Below, piece after piece: positions 42,128 to 51,685 of a DNA stretch of 64,000 nucleotides. Every line of letters begins with the position of its first letter. The stretch's first letter is position 1. The stretch spans positions 62,001-126,000 of the forward strand of contig JAFABB010000003.1 of assembly GCA_023426245.1 (NCBI GenBank), given 5' to 3'. The notes under the pieces are model-generated. The model ran no database searches. It was not told the origin of the DNA and saw nothing but the letters and a program-made list of their open reading frames with translations. Origin of the DNA: Bacillota bacterium. GTDB taxonomy: Bacteria > Bacillota > UBA4882 > UBA8346. Both the position numbers and the translations under genes were made by a program.

Positions 42128-43183
42128 TCAGGCGGAAACTCTGACTCCTTTTAATGCCAGATCTTCGGCAAAATGACATGAAGTGTAATGATTCGAGTTA
42201 TCCTTAAGCGGTTTTAAGAGTACAGGCTCATTTTTACAAATCTCCCGGGCGAACCGGCAGCGAGGATGAAAATGGCACCCTTTAGGCGGATTGGAAGGGC
42301 TGGGCACATCGCCTTCCAAAATGATTTGTTCCAGTTGAAAATCGGGATCCGGAACGGGGATCGCCGAAAAGAGGGCTTCTGTATAGGGATGTCTGGGATT
42401 GGCGAATAACTCATCGACTTCGGCCAATTCGACGATATTTCCTAAATACATTACTGCAACACGGTCGCAAATATGATTAACCACACTGAGGTCATGGGAT
42501 ATAAAAAGATAGGTTAAACCGAATTCAGCCTGTAAATCCTCCAGCAAATTAATAACTTGGGCTTGAATGGAAACATCAAGGGCGGAGACGGGTTCATCAC
42601 AGACAATCAATTTTGGATGAAGAGCCAAGGCCCGGGCAATGCCGACTCTCTGACGCTGACCGCCGCTGAATTCATGGGGGAATCTTTTCATGTGTTCGCT
42701 GGAAAGGCCAACCGACTTTAACAATTCAGCCACCCGATCATGAATCTCCGACTTGCTCTTGATTCCATGAGTGCTCAGGGGTTCGGCGATTATTTTTTCA
42801 ATCGTCAGACGCGGATTCAATGAAGAATAAGGGTCCTGAAAAATAATCTGCATGTCTTGTTTAAGTGTTTTGATGGATTTCTTATTCACCGGAGTTTTGA
42901 CTCCATGGAGATAAAAATCAACTTCTCCCCCGGTTGGGCTTTCCAGTTGTAAAATGCAACGGCCGGTGGTTGTTTTGCCGCAACCACTTTCACCGACCAG
43001 GCCCAAGGTTTCGCCCTTTTTAATATCAAAACTGATACGGTCAACGGCTTTCACCCAGCCCACTGTTTTACGAAGAAATCCTTTTTGGATTGGAAAATAC
43101 TTTTGGAGATTCTTTACATGGAGCAAAGTATCATTCGGTAAAGAATTTCCGGAAGTTTGACGAGTATCGGTGGAATTATTCAT
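42128..43183 (-). CDS. dppF: Peptide ABC transporter ATPase, DppF/OppF type
   Basis: A 351-residue ATPase. Walker A GESGCGKTT, signature FSGGQRQRVGIARALALHP and Walker B LIVCDEPVSALDVSIQ are intact, as is the switch LFISHDLSVV. The C-terminal oligopeptide-transporter region is present (PSPSNPPKGCHFHPRC), with cysteines that bind an iron-sulfur cluster in some relatives. FPIQKGFLRKTVGWVKAVDRISF is typical of the F type. It overlaps the D-type ATPase gene by 8 bp. Confidence 0.92.
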   Translation of the reverse strand: MNNSTDTRQTSGNSLPNDTLLHVKNLQKYFPIQKGFLRKTVGWVKAVDRISFDIKKGETLGLVGESGCGKTTTGRCILQLESPTGGEVDFYLHGVKTPVNKKSIKTLKQDMQIIFQDPYSSLNPRLTIEKIIAEPLSTHGIKSKSEIHDRVAELLKSVGLSSEHMKRFPHEFSGGQRQRVGIARALALHPKLIVCDEPVSALDVSIQAQVINLLEDLQAEFGLTYLFISHDLSVVNHICDRVAVMYLGNIVELAEVDELFANPRHPYTEALFSAIPVPDPDFQLEQIILEGDVPSPSNPPKGCHFHPRCRFAREICKNEPVLLKPLKDNSNHYTSCHFAEDLALKGVRVSA

Positions 43184-44219
43184 AGAGCCAGCACCTCACT
43201 AAATGATCGTTATCTTTCTTAAAAAGCGGCGGCTTTAGCGTGCATTTTTCAAAACTACGTCCGCAACGGGGTTGAAAAGAACAGCCTTCCGGCAGGTTAA
43301 ACGGACTGGGAACTGAACCGGGGATGGGAGTTAGGGATTTTTCGGTTCGGTTTCCAAGAGTCGGAATGGATTTTATCAAACCGGAAGTATAAGGGTGAAG
43401 GGTTTCTTTCATGATTTGACGGACCGAACCTTGTTCAACGATTGTTCCCATATACATAACGGCAACTTCATCACATAATTTGGTGACAATTCCCAGATTG
43501 TGAGTGATCATGATGATTGACATATGATATTCCTGTTGGAGTCGTTTCATGAGGTCAATAATTTGGGCTTGGATGGTAACATCGAGGGCCGTTGTAGGCT
43601 CATCGGCAATGAGTAAGTGTGGGTTGCAGGATAGGGCCATGGCAATCATTGCCCGTTGACGCATACCACCGCTGAAACAATGGGGAAAACTTTTGACGTT
43701 TTCGGCGGGGCTCGGGATACCGACTTTCCCAACCATATCGGCGGCAGCAATCCAAGCCGCTTTCTTCGGTATCTTTTGATGCTTTTGAATCGCTTCCACA
43801 ATCTGTTCGCCAATCGTAAATACCGGGTTTAAAGAAGTCATCGGTTCCTGAAAAATCATGGCGATTTCATTTCCACGAATACTTTGTATTTCGGCGCCCA
43901 TCGGATTCAATGTGCTAATATCGACGATGCCTCTATTTGCGCTATGGAAAAGGATTCGGCCGCTATGAATTCTCCCTTTGGGGCGGGGGAGCAGTTGCAT
44001 GATCGAGAGAGCGGTGATACTTTTTCCGCAACCACTTTCACCAACTAAACCCAAGGCTGATTGTTTTTTAATCTCCAATGAAATGCCGTCAACGGCTTTT
44101 ACGGTTCCTTCCTCGGTTTCAAAAAATGTATGCAAGTCTTCAATTTTCAGAAGAGTTTCCGGCCCTCTATCCAATAAGGAAGAATCTTGCGTCCGAGGAT
44201 TTACTGCTGAAACATCCAT
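43176..44219 (-). CDS. dppD: Peptide ABC transporter ATPase, DppD/OppD type
   Basis: A 347-residue ATPase, first of the operon. LHTFFETEEGTVKAVDGISLEI is the D-type opening; Walker A GESGCGKS, signature FSGGMRQRAMIAMAL, Walker B LLIADEPTTALDVTIQ and switch MITHNLGIV are intact. The C-terminal PSPFNLPEGCSFQPRC segment matches the family. The GGAGGG site is 8 nt before ATG 44219. Promoter elements in the upstream gap are not clear. Confidence 0.92.
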   Translation of the reverse strand: MDVSAVNPRTQDSSLLDRGPETLLKIEDLHTFFETEEGTVKAVDGISLEIKKQSALGLVGESGCGKSITALSIMQLLPRPKGRIHSGRILFHSANRGIVDISTLNPMGAEIQSIRGNEIAMIFQEPMTSLNPVFTIGEQIVEAIQKHQKIPKKAAWIAAADMVGKVGIPSPAENVKSFPHCFSGGMRQRAMIAMALSCNPHLLIADEPTTALDVTIQAQIIDLMKRLQQEYHMSIIMITHNLGIVTKLCDEVAVMYMGTIVEQGSVRQIMKETLHPYTSGLIKSIPTLGNRTEKSLTPIPGSVPSPFNLPEGCSFQPRCGRSFEKCTLKPPLFKKDNDHLVRCWLYE

Positions 44220-44653
44220 TAATTATGCCCTCCATTTAAAATCAATATTTTCGAAAAATCGGTAATGATGAGTAGCATGTGAAAGTTTAGGATCTATCCC
44301 AACGGTTACCCCAATCTTTCAAACCGTTTTAATAATATATTAGCAGATGCATTCGGATAATATAAAATTGCAACGTATATCGTAAATTTATGGAATGTTA
44401 TTGTATGTATAATAATACAGAAATGAATAGAAATCAATGAGCAAAACATATGAAAAATAAGCATCTATCGTGTTTGATGAGAATATTGCTCTTCATTTTG
44501 GCGAGGGGTGAAATTAATAAAAAATATTTACCAGGATAAAGTTTTCGGCAAATGCGATGGGCTTTCATATTCCTTAGGAGTAATCCATATTTTCCCTTGT
44601 GCTTTGAAGTATCTTCTTGACAGGGAAGTAAAAAACTAGCATAGGGTGAGTGA
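44220..44653. other. 434-bp divergent intergenic region
   Basis: AT-rich spacer between the peptide importer and the first class A PBP gene. It should hold both promoters. A TTGACA at 44617-44622 faces the PBP gene, but no convincing -10 follows at normal spacing. No gene, repeat or strong hairpin is seen. Confidence 0.4.
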
Positions 44654-46552
44654 ATGCCGAGGAAATCAAAAAAAAAGGGTCGCGTCGCGCCGAAAAAACC
44701 GTCTATGTTATTGCGGTTGCTGGTAGGGCTTTTATTACTGGTCTGTCTGGTGTTTATTACCGCTATTTTCTTTAATCCGTTCGTTTGGAGGCTAGACCTC
44801 AGGGCAGAACTTAATCGGAGCCGGTTAGCTTCGACAATTTATGATCGGGACGGCACGGAAATCGTTACCCTTTATTCCAAAACCCGGCTTTGGGCACCCC
44901 TTGGTCAAATTCCGCACAGTTTAGCGGATGCCTTTATTGCGACGGAAGATTACCGTTTTTACCAACATAAAGGGATCGATGTAAGAGGAATTGGGCGGGC
45001 CCTGGTCAAGGATATCCTGGAAGGCCACAAACTGCAGGGCGGGAGCACAATTACCCAACAGTTGGTAAAAAATCTCTTTCTCTCGCAAGAGAAAAACATT
45101 TTCCGGAAAGTTTGGGAGATGGCCTATGCAATCCGGATTGAACAACAGTATTCCAAAGCTCAAATCCTAGAGTTTTATTTGAATAGCATATATCTGGGCC
45201 ATGGTTCTTGGGGGGTTCAGGCTGCATCCCAAGTATATTTCGGTAAGCAGGTCCAGAGATTAAAGACTTCCGAAGCTGCAATGATCGCGGGTTTGGCGAA
45301 AGGCCCCGAGTATTATTCCCCTTACCGCAACCCTAAAGCGGCTGAGATGCGCCGGAATTTAGTCCTTAAATTAATGGGACTACGGGGGTATTTAAAGGGG
45401 GATGCAATTCGCCGCTTATCTCAGGAACCGATTCGCACTTTAAAAGAGCCGGGGACGACTTATGTCGGCGCTTATTTTAGCGATTATGTAATCAATGAAT
45501 TAAAACGGCAAACTCATTATAGCGAAAATTATTTACGCAGTTCAGGTCTGAGAATTTATACCACAATGGACCGCAATATTCAGGCTCAGGCCGAAAAAGC
45601 CATGAATATTTTGCCGGTGGATGGGCCTGATCGCTGGAAGGTGATTCAACCCCAAGGGGCTATCGTGGTTCTTGATCCTACCACCGGTCAAATTTTAGGC
45701 ATCGTGGGAGGCAGGCATTTTTCTACAGCGGAACCCAATAGGGCCTATCAAATTTTCCGGCAACCCGGCTCAGCCATAAAGCCGTTTGTTTATGCAACAG
45801 CCATAGAGTCAGGGTATAAACCCGATCAGGAAATGGTTGATCAACCGCTAACCATTTCCGTTAACGGAGAGACTTGGCGGCCTCAAAATTATGATAATAA
45901 ATATCGGGGCACGATTACATTAAGAACTGCGTTGGAAGAGTCGGTCAATACCATTGCGGTGCAATTGGTTCAACGTTTGGGACCGGCTACTGTTTTTCAA
46001 GTTGCCCGTAGAATGGGGCTAACCAGTTTGGTATCATCCGGAGACTTAAACGATCAGGGTTTGGCTCCATTGGCTTTGGGCGGTTTAACAAAAGGCGTGA
46101 CTTTGCTGGAGTTAACCGGAACCTACAGCTCTTTTGCCAATGGTGGGGTATTATCTGTCCCTTATGGAATCACCCGGGTTTATGATCGGGCAGGCCGCCT
46201 GATTTATAGCGGCAGAATGGCCCAACATCAGGTGATTCAGGCCCAGACAGCAGACTCTTTAACTTCAATGATGGAAGGAGTCATTACCCGCGGTACCGGT
46301 ATCAGAGCCGGCATCGGCATTTCGGCCGCCGGAAAAACCGGAACCACCAATCAAAATACCAACGGCTGGTTTATCGGATATACCGGAGATTTATTGGCAG
46401 GAGTATGGATTGGCAATGATGAGCAAAATAAACCTCTTATCGCCGGGGGTGCGGCCATGGGAAGCGGAATGGCTTCAGCCATTTGGGGAGAATTGATGCG
46501 GAAAGTGGCATCAAAAGGCGCCTCACTTCATGCATACTCGCCAGGCAAGTGA
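44654..46552 (+). CDS. Class A penicillin-binding protein (PBP1A-type)
   Basis: A bifunctional peptidoglycan synthase, 632 residues. A basic cytosolic start, one membrane anchor (about 18-42), then the GT51 glycosyltransferase with EDYRFYQHKGID (catalytic Glu, about 97) and GGSTITQQLVKN (about 128). The transpeptidase has PGSAIKPF (catalytic Ser, about 371), an SVN motif (about 430) and KTGTT (about 561). No C-terminal extension. It is 80 residues shorter than the paralogue at 48419. Its last 116 bp overlap the convergent flippase gene in antisense. Confidence 0.92.
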   Translation: MPRKSKKKGRVAPKKPSMLLRLLVGLLLLVCLVFITAIFFNPFVWRLDLRAELNRSRLASTIYDRDGTEIVTLYSKTRLWAPLGQIPHSLADAFIATEDYRFYQHKGIDVRGIGRALVKDILEGHKLQGGSTITQQLVKNLFLSQEKNIFRKVWEMAYAIRIEQQYSKAQILEFYLNSIYLGHGSWGVQAASQVYFGKQVQRLKTSEAAMIAGLAKGPEYYSPYRNPKAAEMRRNLVLKLMGLRGYLKGDAIRRLSQEPIRTLKEPGTTYVGAYFSDYVINELKRQTHYSENYLRSSGLRIYTTMDRNIQAQAEKAMNILPVDGPDRWKVIQPQGAIVVLDPTTGQILGIVGGRHFSTAEPNRAYQIFRQPGSAIKPFVYATAIESGYKPDQEMVDQPLTISVNGETWRPQNYDNKYRGTITLRTALEESVNTIAVQLVQRLGPATVFQVARRMGLTSLVSSGDLNDQGLAPLALGGLTKGVTLLELTGTYSSFANGGVLSVPYGITRVYDRAGRLIYSGRMAQHQVIQAQTADSLTSMMEGVITRGTGIRAGIGISAAGKTGTTNQNTNGWFIGYTGDLLAGVWIGNDEQNKPLIAGGAAMGSGMASAIWGELMRKVASKGASLHAYSPGK

Positions 46553-47825
46553 AAATTTGCGTGATATTAATGGCCCATGCGGCGCCTACCACACCCCATA
46601 AGGGGATTAAACCGATTAATGCAAAAGTCTTTAAGCCGACGGCCCATATACTAAGGGCCATTACTGTTTTCGTGGCTCCTACCGAAGCCAGTATGGAAAT
46701 GTTGAGAATTCCAATTCCTGTAAAAGGCAAACCGACGACCAAAATTTTAATTAAAAGACTCGGAGAGCTGTCTTGGTAAAGGAATTTGGCGATTGGGGCG
46801 GCTGTAAAGAGAATGAAGCAAAAAGCCAGCAAACAAAAAAAAGTAGTCACCAGATAAAACAGAGAGATTTTGCGAAGAATTTTTTGAAAGGACTTGGTTT
46901 TAAAAGCCGAGCTAACTTGGGGTGAGAGCACCGAACCCAGCGGTGCCGAAAAGAGCAGGGGAAAATAGGCGACCGGCTCGGCCATTCCCGTTAGCTTTCC
47001 AAAAAGTCCCGTGCTAAGGGCGGCACTGAGGCCGTCGCTCATCAAAAGATGGGGTATGATAATCCCTTCGCTGGCCAAACTGATCGACACTACAATTTGG
47101 TTGAGTAAAATTGGCCAGGAATAACGAAAAATCTGCCGCTGAGGGAGATCAGGATCATAGGGGCTTTCAGATAAAAGTGGTGAAACATGGGGTTTGTGGG
47201 AGTATTTATAAAACAGCAGCAGTGTTATTAGACAGGTAACCTCACCCATCGTTAAGCCTAAAACCGGAGCCCCGAAGATGGAGAAAGGCAGGATTCGCAG
47301 AAAAAATTCAACTGCCAGGAAAGTGGTAGAAATTTCAATGATTTGTTCGGCAATTTCGGATGCTGCCGTGGGAGCCATCAAGGAATATCCCTGATAATAA
47401 CCGCGAAAAATCGCCGATATAGCGGAAAAAGGGATTGCCAGGGCCACGATGAATAAAGATTCCTGAATACGAGGGTCCGTAAAGACATTCCGGCTAAGAA
47501 AGGGAGTCGCAAAATAAAGTAAGGCCGCAATGATCACCGATGAGATCAAGACAATGCGGAGGGCCCAATTTTTTAAAAGAAAAATTTTGGTGTATTGCTT
47601 ATATGCCAAATATTCTGCTACCCATTTGGTTAAAGCCAAAGGTAGTCCAATGGTGGCAATTCCGCTGAGGAGCCGGTATACAGGGTAAATCATTTGTAGA
47701 ATTCCCAGGCCTTCGGGACCAATTTTTCTAGCCAGCCAGATGCGATAAATGGAACCGGCAAACTGGACAATTAGCCCGGAACCAACTAAATAAAAGAAGT
47801 TCATCAAATTGGGGCGGGTTTTCAT
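46437..47825 (-). CDS. spoVB: SpoVB-like polysaccharide flippase (MOP/MATE superfamily)
   Basis: A 462-residue, about 14-span transporter. The N-terminal GLIVQFAGSIYRIWLARKIGPEGLGILQMIYPVYRLLSGIATIGLPLALTKWVAE region is typical of stage V sporulation protein B and related lipid II-type flippases. In Bacillus SpoVB is needed for spore cortex synthesis; MurJ-like activity is known for close relatives. Placed between two class A PBPs, it fits a peptidoglycan export role. Its 3' end overlaps the first PBP gene by 116 bp on the opposite strand. The basic tail FRFPWPHPRR is encoded in that overlap. Confidence 0.85.
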   Translation of the reverse strand: MKTRPNLMNFFYLVGSGLIVQFAGSIYRIWLARKIGPEGLGILQMIYPVYRLLSGIATIGLPLALTKWVAEYLAYKQYTKIFLLKNWALRIVLISSVIIAALLYFATPFLSRNVFTDPRIQESLFIVALAIPFSAISAIFRGYYQGYSLMAPTAASEIAEQIIEISTTFLAVEFFLRILPFSIFGAPVLGLTMGEVTCLITLLLFYKYSHKPHVSPLLSESPYDPDLPQRQIFRYSWPILLNQIVVSISLASEGIIIPHLLMSDGLSAALSTGLFGKLTGMAEPVAYFPLLFSAPLGSVLSPQVSSAFKTKSFQKILRKISLFYLVTTFFCLLAFCFILFTAAPIAKFLYQDSSPSLLIKILVVGLPFTGIGILNISILASVGATKTVMALSIWAVGLKTFALIGLIPLWGVVGAAWAINITQIFTCLASMHEVRRLLMPLSASILPKWLKPFRFPWPHPRR

Positions 47826-48418
47826 TGATATGTTCCTCCATAGTACGATACTATGGGCGGGGGTTATTCATTATGACATCTTTGCGCCGGTCTTTCAAGG
47901 ACGAATCGATGGAATGCAAATCAAAGCATCATATGTTTCACATGATGTTCCAATATTTAGTTTATAGCTGGAGGTCTTTAAATTATTCCCGGATTATTTT
48001 ATAATAAATACCATAACGGCGGAGGCTTGTCCATTTTGTTTATCGTGAAACAATGAAATGTAAAAATTGTATTTCTTTCATTGCAATTGGCGAAAATATC
48101 GCACAAATATCGAAACAGACGTGCCTTTATCGTTACAACCTACTTTAGCTGGGCGCGGAACTTTCTTGGCCGGGTTTGCGTTGAAATGTAACTGTATTTT
48201 AAAATTCAGCATGCCCAATCTATGCTAGACTGAATTCAATCGAGAATAAAATAAAAAATTGCTGGCGATAATGACAGAGGTAATCTTCATAGGCTTTAAC
48301 ACGGTCAACCACCAAAGAATTCCAATTTACCAGGTATTACTGGTAGGATATTCAAGATTTCTGTGATAGTTTAAGATTGAAGCAATAAACAACGTGAATG
48401 GTTGTAATGGAGATGAAA
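47826..48418. other. 593-bp intergenic region with a bulged hairpin
   Basis: Divergent spacer between spoVB and the second PBP gene. A hairpin at 48203-48236 (AATTCAG and CAT arms, bulge AGA) is the clearest element; a weaker palindrome is near 47928-47948 (CATCATATG with CACATGATG). No gene is supported. Confidence 0.45.
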
Positions 48419-50536
48419 ATGATGAAACGGAAATTTATATACGGTTGTCTTCTCTTCGTATTTTGTTCGGTCGTGGTCTATGGCGCGGTGCTTACCAAAG
48501 ATATGCGTCAAAAGCTCGAAAATATCAGTATGGCATCGGCGGTTTACGATCGCAACAATCAATTAATTGGAAATCTGTATTATTATAACCGGATTTGGAC
48601 GCCGATCAGTAAAATTCCGGTCAATCTCCAAAATGCAGTGGTGGCGATTGAAGACTCCAGGTTTTACGAGCACAATGGGATTGATTTGCGCGGAATGGCC
48701 AGGGCTCTTGTCCGCGATATTATCCCGGGGGGTGGGGTTGAAGGCGGTAGCACGATTACCCAACAGTTGGCTAAAATCGCGTTACTTAGCCAGGAACGTA
48801 CCCTCTCCCGGAAACTCGAAGATATTTCTTATGCCCTGGAGATGGAAAAGGTTTATTCGAAAAAAGAGATTTTGGAACTTTATTTGAATAGCGTGTATCT
48901 GGCTCATGGCAATGTCGGAGTTGAAGCGGCTGCCCGCTACTATTTCGGCAAGTCGGTCAGCGCTCTCAATTTGGAAGAGTCGGCCACGATCGCCGGTATG
49001 ATTCAGAGTCCCGAAAACTTGTCTCCCCTTCGGCATCCGAAAGAGAGCAAGGTACGCCGGGATGTTGTACTCCGAAGAATGTCGGAGCTCAAATATATAA
49101 CCACTGCGCAATACAAAGCATCTTCAGCCCGGCGTTTGAACGTTGTCAATCGTGCCGAAGTTGCTTCGGTTGGCGCTTACTTTCTTGATTATGTCCGTCA
49201 GTATTTAATCGGTAAAGAAAATTTTACTGAAGAACAATTACGTTACGGTGGGTATAAGATTTACACCACACTCGATTTAAATTGCCAGCGCCAGGCTGAA
49301 GCGGCCATGCTTTCCGTCCCCAAAGTGGCATCGAATGTTCAGCCGGAAGCGGCGCTGATCACATTGGATCCGAGGACTGGTGAAATATTGGCGATGATGG
49401 GCGGGAAAAATTATGGCCAAAGCCAGTATAACCGTAGTATCCGGGCTTACCGTCAGCCGGGATCGGCTATCAAACCTTTCGTTTATGCTGCGGCTTTAGA
49501 GAAAGGCTTTACGGCGGCTACCATATTTGACGATAAACCGTTAGCCATTGAGATGTCCGATGGCAGTATGTGGTCGCCGGAAAACTATGACCGTAAATTC
49601 CGGGGCAAAATGACTCTCCGGGACGCTCTTAAAGAATCGATCAACAGTGTGGCCGTCCAGCTGCTCCAGGAAGTTGGAGTGGATGCCGTCGCCGACCAAA
49701 TGGAAAAGCAGGGTATTACGACTTTAGTAAAAAGCGGTCCAACCAACGATTTAAATTTAGCTCCGTTGGCCTTGGGAGGATTGACCAAGGGTGTTACCCC
49801 GTTGCAATTAGCGGCAGCTTATGCGCCCTTCGCCAACGGCGGTCATTATAATGAGCCGGTGGCATTGCGTAAAATAGTGAACCGCCAAGGGGAAACGGTG
49901 AAACAATTTTCGATTCAACCCTCCGCCCAGCAGGTGCTTTCACCGCAAAGTGCTTATATCATGACTTCCTTAATGGAGAGCGTAATAAGCAGCGGGACGG
50001 GTGTTCGGGCCAGACTGGCGGATCGCCCGGCTGCCGGAAAAACCGGTACCACCAGTGATTATACCAATGCATGGTTCGTTGGATATACGCCTGATTTACT
50101 TACCTCTGTTTGGATTGGCAACGATCGTCAGGACCGTCCGATGACTTATAAAGGCGGCAATATCGGTAGCTCAAGCGCAGCTGAGGTCTGGGGCGTCTAT
50201 ATGCGGCGGGTAACGGCCCGCAGGCCCGTACGGGATTTTCAACAACCGGAGGGAATTGTTTGGGCTGATGTCAATCGGGAAAGTGGCCAGGCTGTACCGG
50301 GATGGATAGGAAATAACACTTACAAGGAAGTGTTTAAGGAGAATACGGTACCCCAAAGTACAGCTTACAGGCTTTGGCATTGGTTTTTCCCGGGGAAGAA
50401 AGATGAAAACGGCGGCACCCCCGATTCACAGGGCGGTCAAGAAAATACCAATGTACCGGACAATCAGAAGACGCCATCGGCTATATCCCAGCCTGAAAAT
50501 AAAGATCAAGCGCCTCTTGATGAACAAGGCAACTGA
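48419..50536 (+). CDS. Class A penicillin-binding protein (PBP1A-type), paralogue
   Basis: A second bifunctional PBP, 705 residues. A single anchor (about 5-25), GT51 motifs EDSRFYEHNGID (about 78) and GGSTITQQLAK (about 109), transpeptidase PGSAIKPF (about 347), SIN (about 407) and KTGTT (about 540). Unlike its neighbour it has a C-terminal extension: a short folded part (VWADVNRESGQAVPGW) and a low-complexity tail rich in Asn, Gln, Pro and Asp. ATG 48419 was chosen over earlier ATGs because GGAG lies 6 nt upstream. Confidence 0.9.
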   Translation: MMKRKFIYGCLLFVFCSVVVYGAVLTKDMRQKLENISMASAVYDRNNQLIGNLYYYNRIWTPISKIPVNLQNAVVAIEDSRFYEHNGIDLRGMARALVRDIIPGGGVEGGSTITQQLAKIALLSQERTLSRKLEDISYALEMEKVYSKKEILELYLNSVYLAHGNVGVEAAARYYFGKSVSALNLEESATIAGMIQSPENLSPLRHPKESKVRRDVVLRRMSELKYITTAQYKASSARRLNVVNRAEVASVGAYFLDYVRQYLIGKENFTEEQLRYGGYKIYTTLDLNCQRQAEAAMLSVPKVASNVQPEAALITLDPRTGEILAMMGGKNYGQSQYNRSIRAYRQPGSAIKPFVYAAALEKGFTAATIFDDKPLAIEMSDGSMWSPENYDRKFRGKMTLRDALKESINSVAVQLLQEVGVDAVADQMEKQGITTLVKSGPTNDLNLAPLALGGLTKGVTPLQLAAAYAPFANGGHYNEPVALRKIVNRQGETVKQFSIQPSAQQVLSPQSAYIMTSLMESVISSGTGVRARLADRPAAGKTGTTSDYTNAWFVGYTPDLLTSVWIGNDRQDRPMTYKGGNIGSSSAAEVWGVYMRRVTARRPVRDFQQPEGIVWADVNRESGQAVPGWIGNNTYKEVFKENTVPQSTAYRLWHWFFPGKKDENGGTPDSQGGQENTNVPDNQKTPSAISQPENKDQAPLDEQGN

Positions 50537-50611
50537 AATAGGCAGTTACACACCATATGGCTGGAGTTTGGCGAAATGTTCTAAAGAGAACTTCAAGAAA
50601 AGCTAACGTGA

Positions 50612-50636
50612 ATGGGCCAATTGTTCCTTTGCCCAT
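50612..50636. terminator. Possible hairpin between convergent genes
   Basis: ATGGGC pairs with GCCCAT around a 13-nt loop, between the PBP and DUF554 genes. There is no T-run, so terminator function is doubtful. Confidence 0.35.
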
Positions 50637-50639
50637 GAC

Positions 50640-51359
50640 TTATCCAATCAACAAAGCCCATAGATGAGAGATGGGCATTACGATAATCAGTGCCGGGAGC
50701 ATGCTGGCGATGGGAAAGGATTTTAAACCACAAATTCTAAATCCGGTCGCCAACATAATCATCCCTCCGCAGGCAGTAAAATCGGAAATGAGAGCGGCAT
50801 TGGTCAGAGGAACGATCCATGCCGCCGTGGTAAATAAAGCGATGGAAATTAAAAACTGGGGTACACAAATGGTCATCACAATGTAACCCATGGTGGCCCC
50901 GAAAATTCCGGCTGTAAAAAAGTCCAAAATCGATTTGGCCAACAACAAGGAATGATCACCGCTCATTCCTTCGGTGAGAGCCCCGCAGATACCGGTGCCG
51001 CTGGCGCAAAACAACACTACGATTCCAACCAGCTTTTCACTAAAATCATCCGGACCTTCAGCCTCTTCACCTTTGTTCACCAAGCGTTCGATTGGTTTTC
51101 GAATTCGGTTGCCGCACCACTGAATGCCCTGTTCGAAGTGAAGAAGCTCCCCAAGGACCGTTCCCAGGATTAATGCCAGTATTACCGCCGGTAAGGTGTG
51201 GATTTTGGTGATATAAGTAATCCCAATCGCCATTGAGGCGACACTGAATGTGAGAGTTAAGGCGTTGCTGATAGGGCTGGGGATCTTATTTCCAAGAAGC
51301 GCTCCTGCTAAACCTCCGAAAAAGACCGCCAGGGAATTTACAATGACTCCGATCGGCAT
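50640..51359 (-). CDS. DUF554 family membrane protein
   Basis: A 239-residue protein with about six or seven spans, matching the DUF554 (YdfK/YqgA) family: IGVIVNSLAVFFGGLAGALLGNKIP at the start, the GITYITKIHTLPAVILALILGTVLGELL block, and CASGTGICGALTEGMSGDHSLLLAKSILDFFTAGIFGATMG in the middle. It is predicted to be a transporter of unknown substrate. The GGACC-preceded ATG 51359 is the family start. Monocistronic by appearance. Confidence 0.85.
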   Translation of the reverse strand: MPIGVIVNSLAVFFGGLAGALLGNKIPSPISNALTLTFSVASMAIGITYITKIHTLPAVILALILGTVLGELLHFEQGIQWCGNRIRKPIERLVNKGEEAEGPDDFSEKLVGIVVLFCASGTGICGALTEGMSGDHSLLLAKSILDFFTAGIFGATMGYIVMTICVPQFLISIALFTTAAWIVPLTNAALISDFTACGGMIMLATGFRICGLKSFPIASMLPALIIVMPISHLWALLIG

Positions 51360-51685
51360 GGTAGGGTCCTTTCTTTAGTTGAAATTTTGCCTGGGGTTCT
51401 TTTTCGATAGTATTATAGTTTTCCCTGCTCAAGGTTTAAAATTAAAAATTACGGATCAATTTTTTTGGGAATCATGGAAAGATATTTGGCAGGAACCGTG
51501 ATAGTATCGTAAGCAGAATACGAAAACGATATCCGGTTTTTTCTAGGAAATAAGTATTGTATAATAAAAGAGTCAACTTATGAAATCTTCCCACCGGCCC
51601 ATCATGTTTTTATAACCACGGATGACCTTATTTACCGTGGGGCGGGTAAAGATAAAATTTAGTTTCGGAATATAGGGGTGTTTGG
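51360..51685. other. 326-bp intergenic region upstream of the pseudouridine synthase
   Basis: A TATAAT at 51560-51565 has only a weak T-rich -35. A perfect hairpin CCACGG/CCGTGG lies near 51618-51640, about 50 bp before the gene. No coding frame is supported. Confidence 0.4.
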
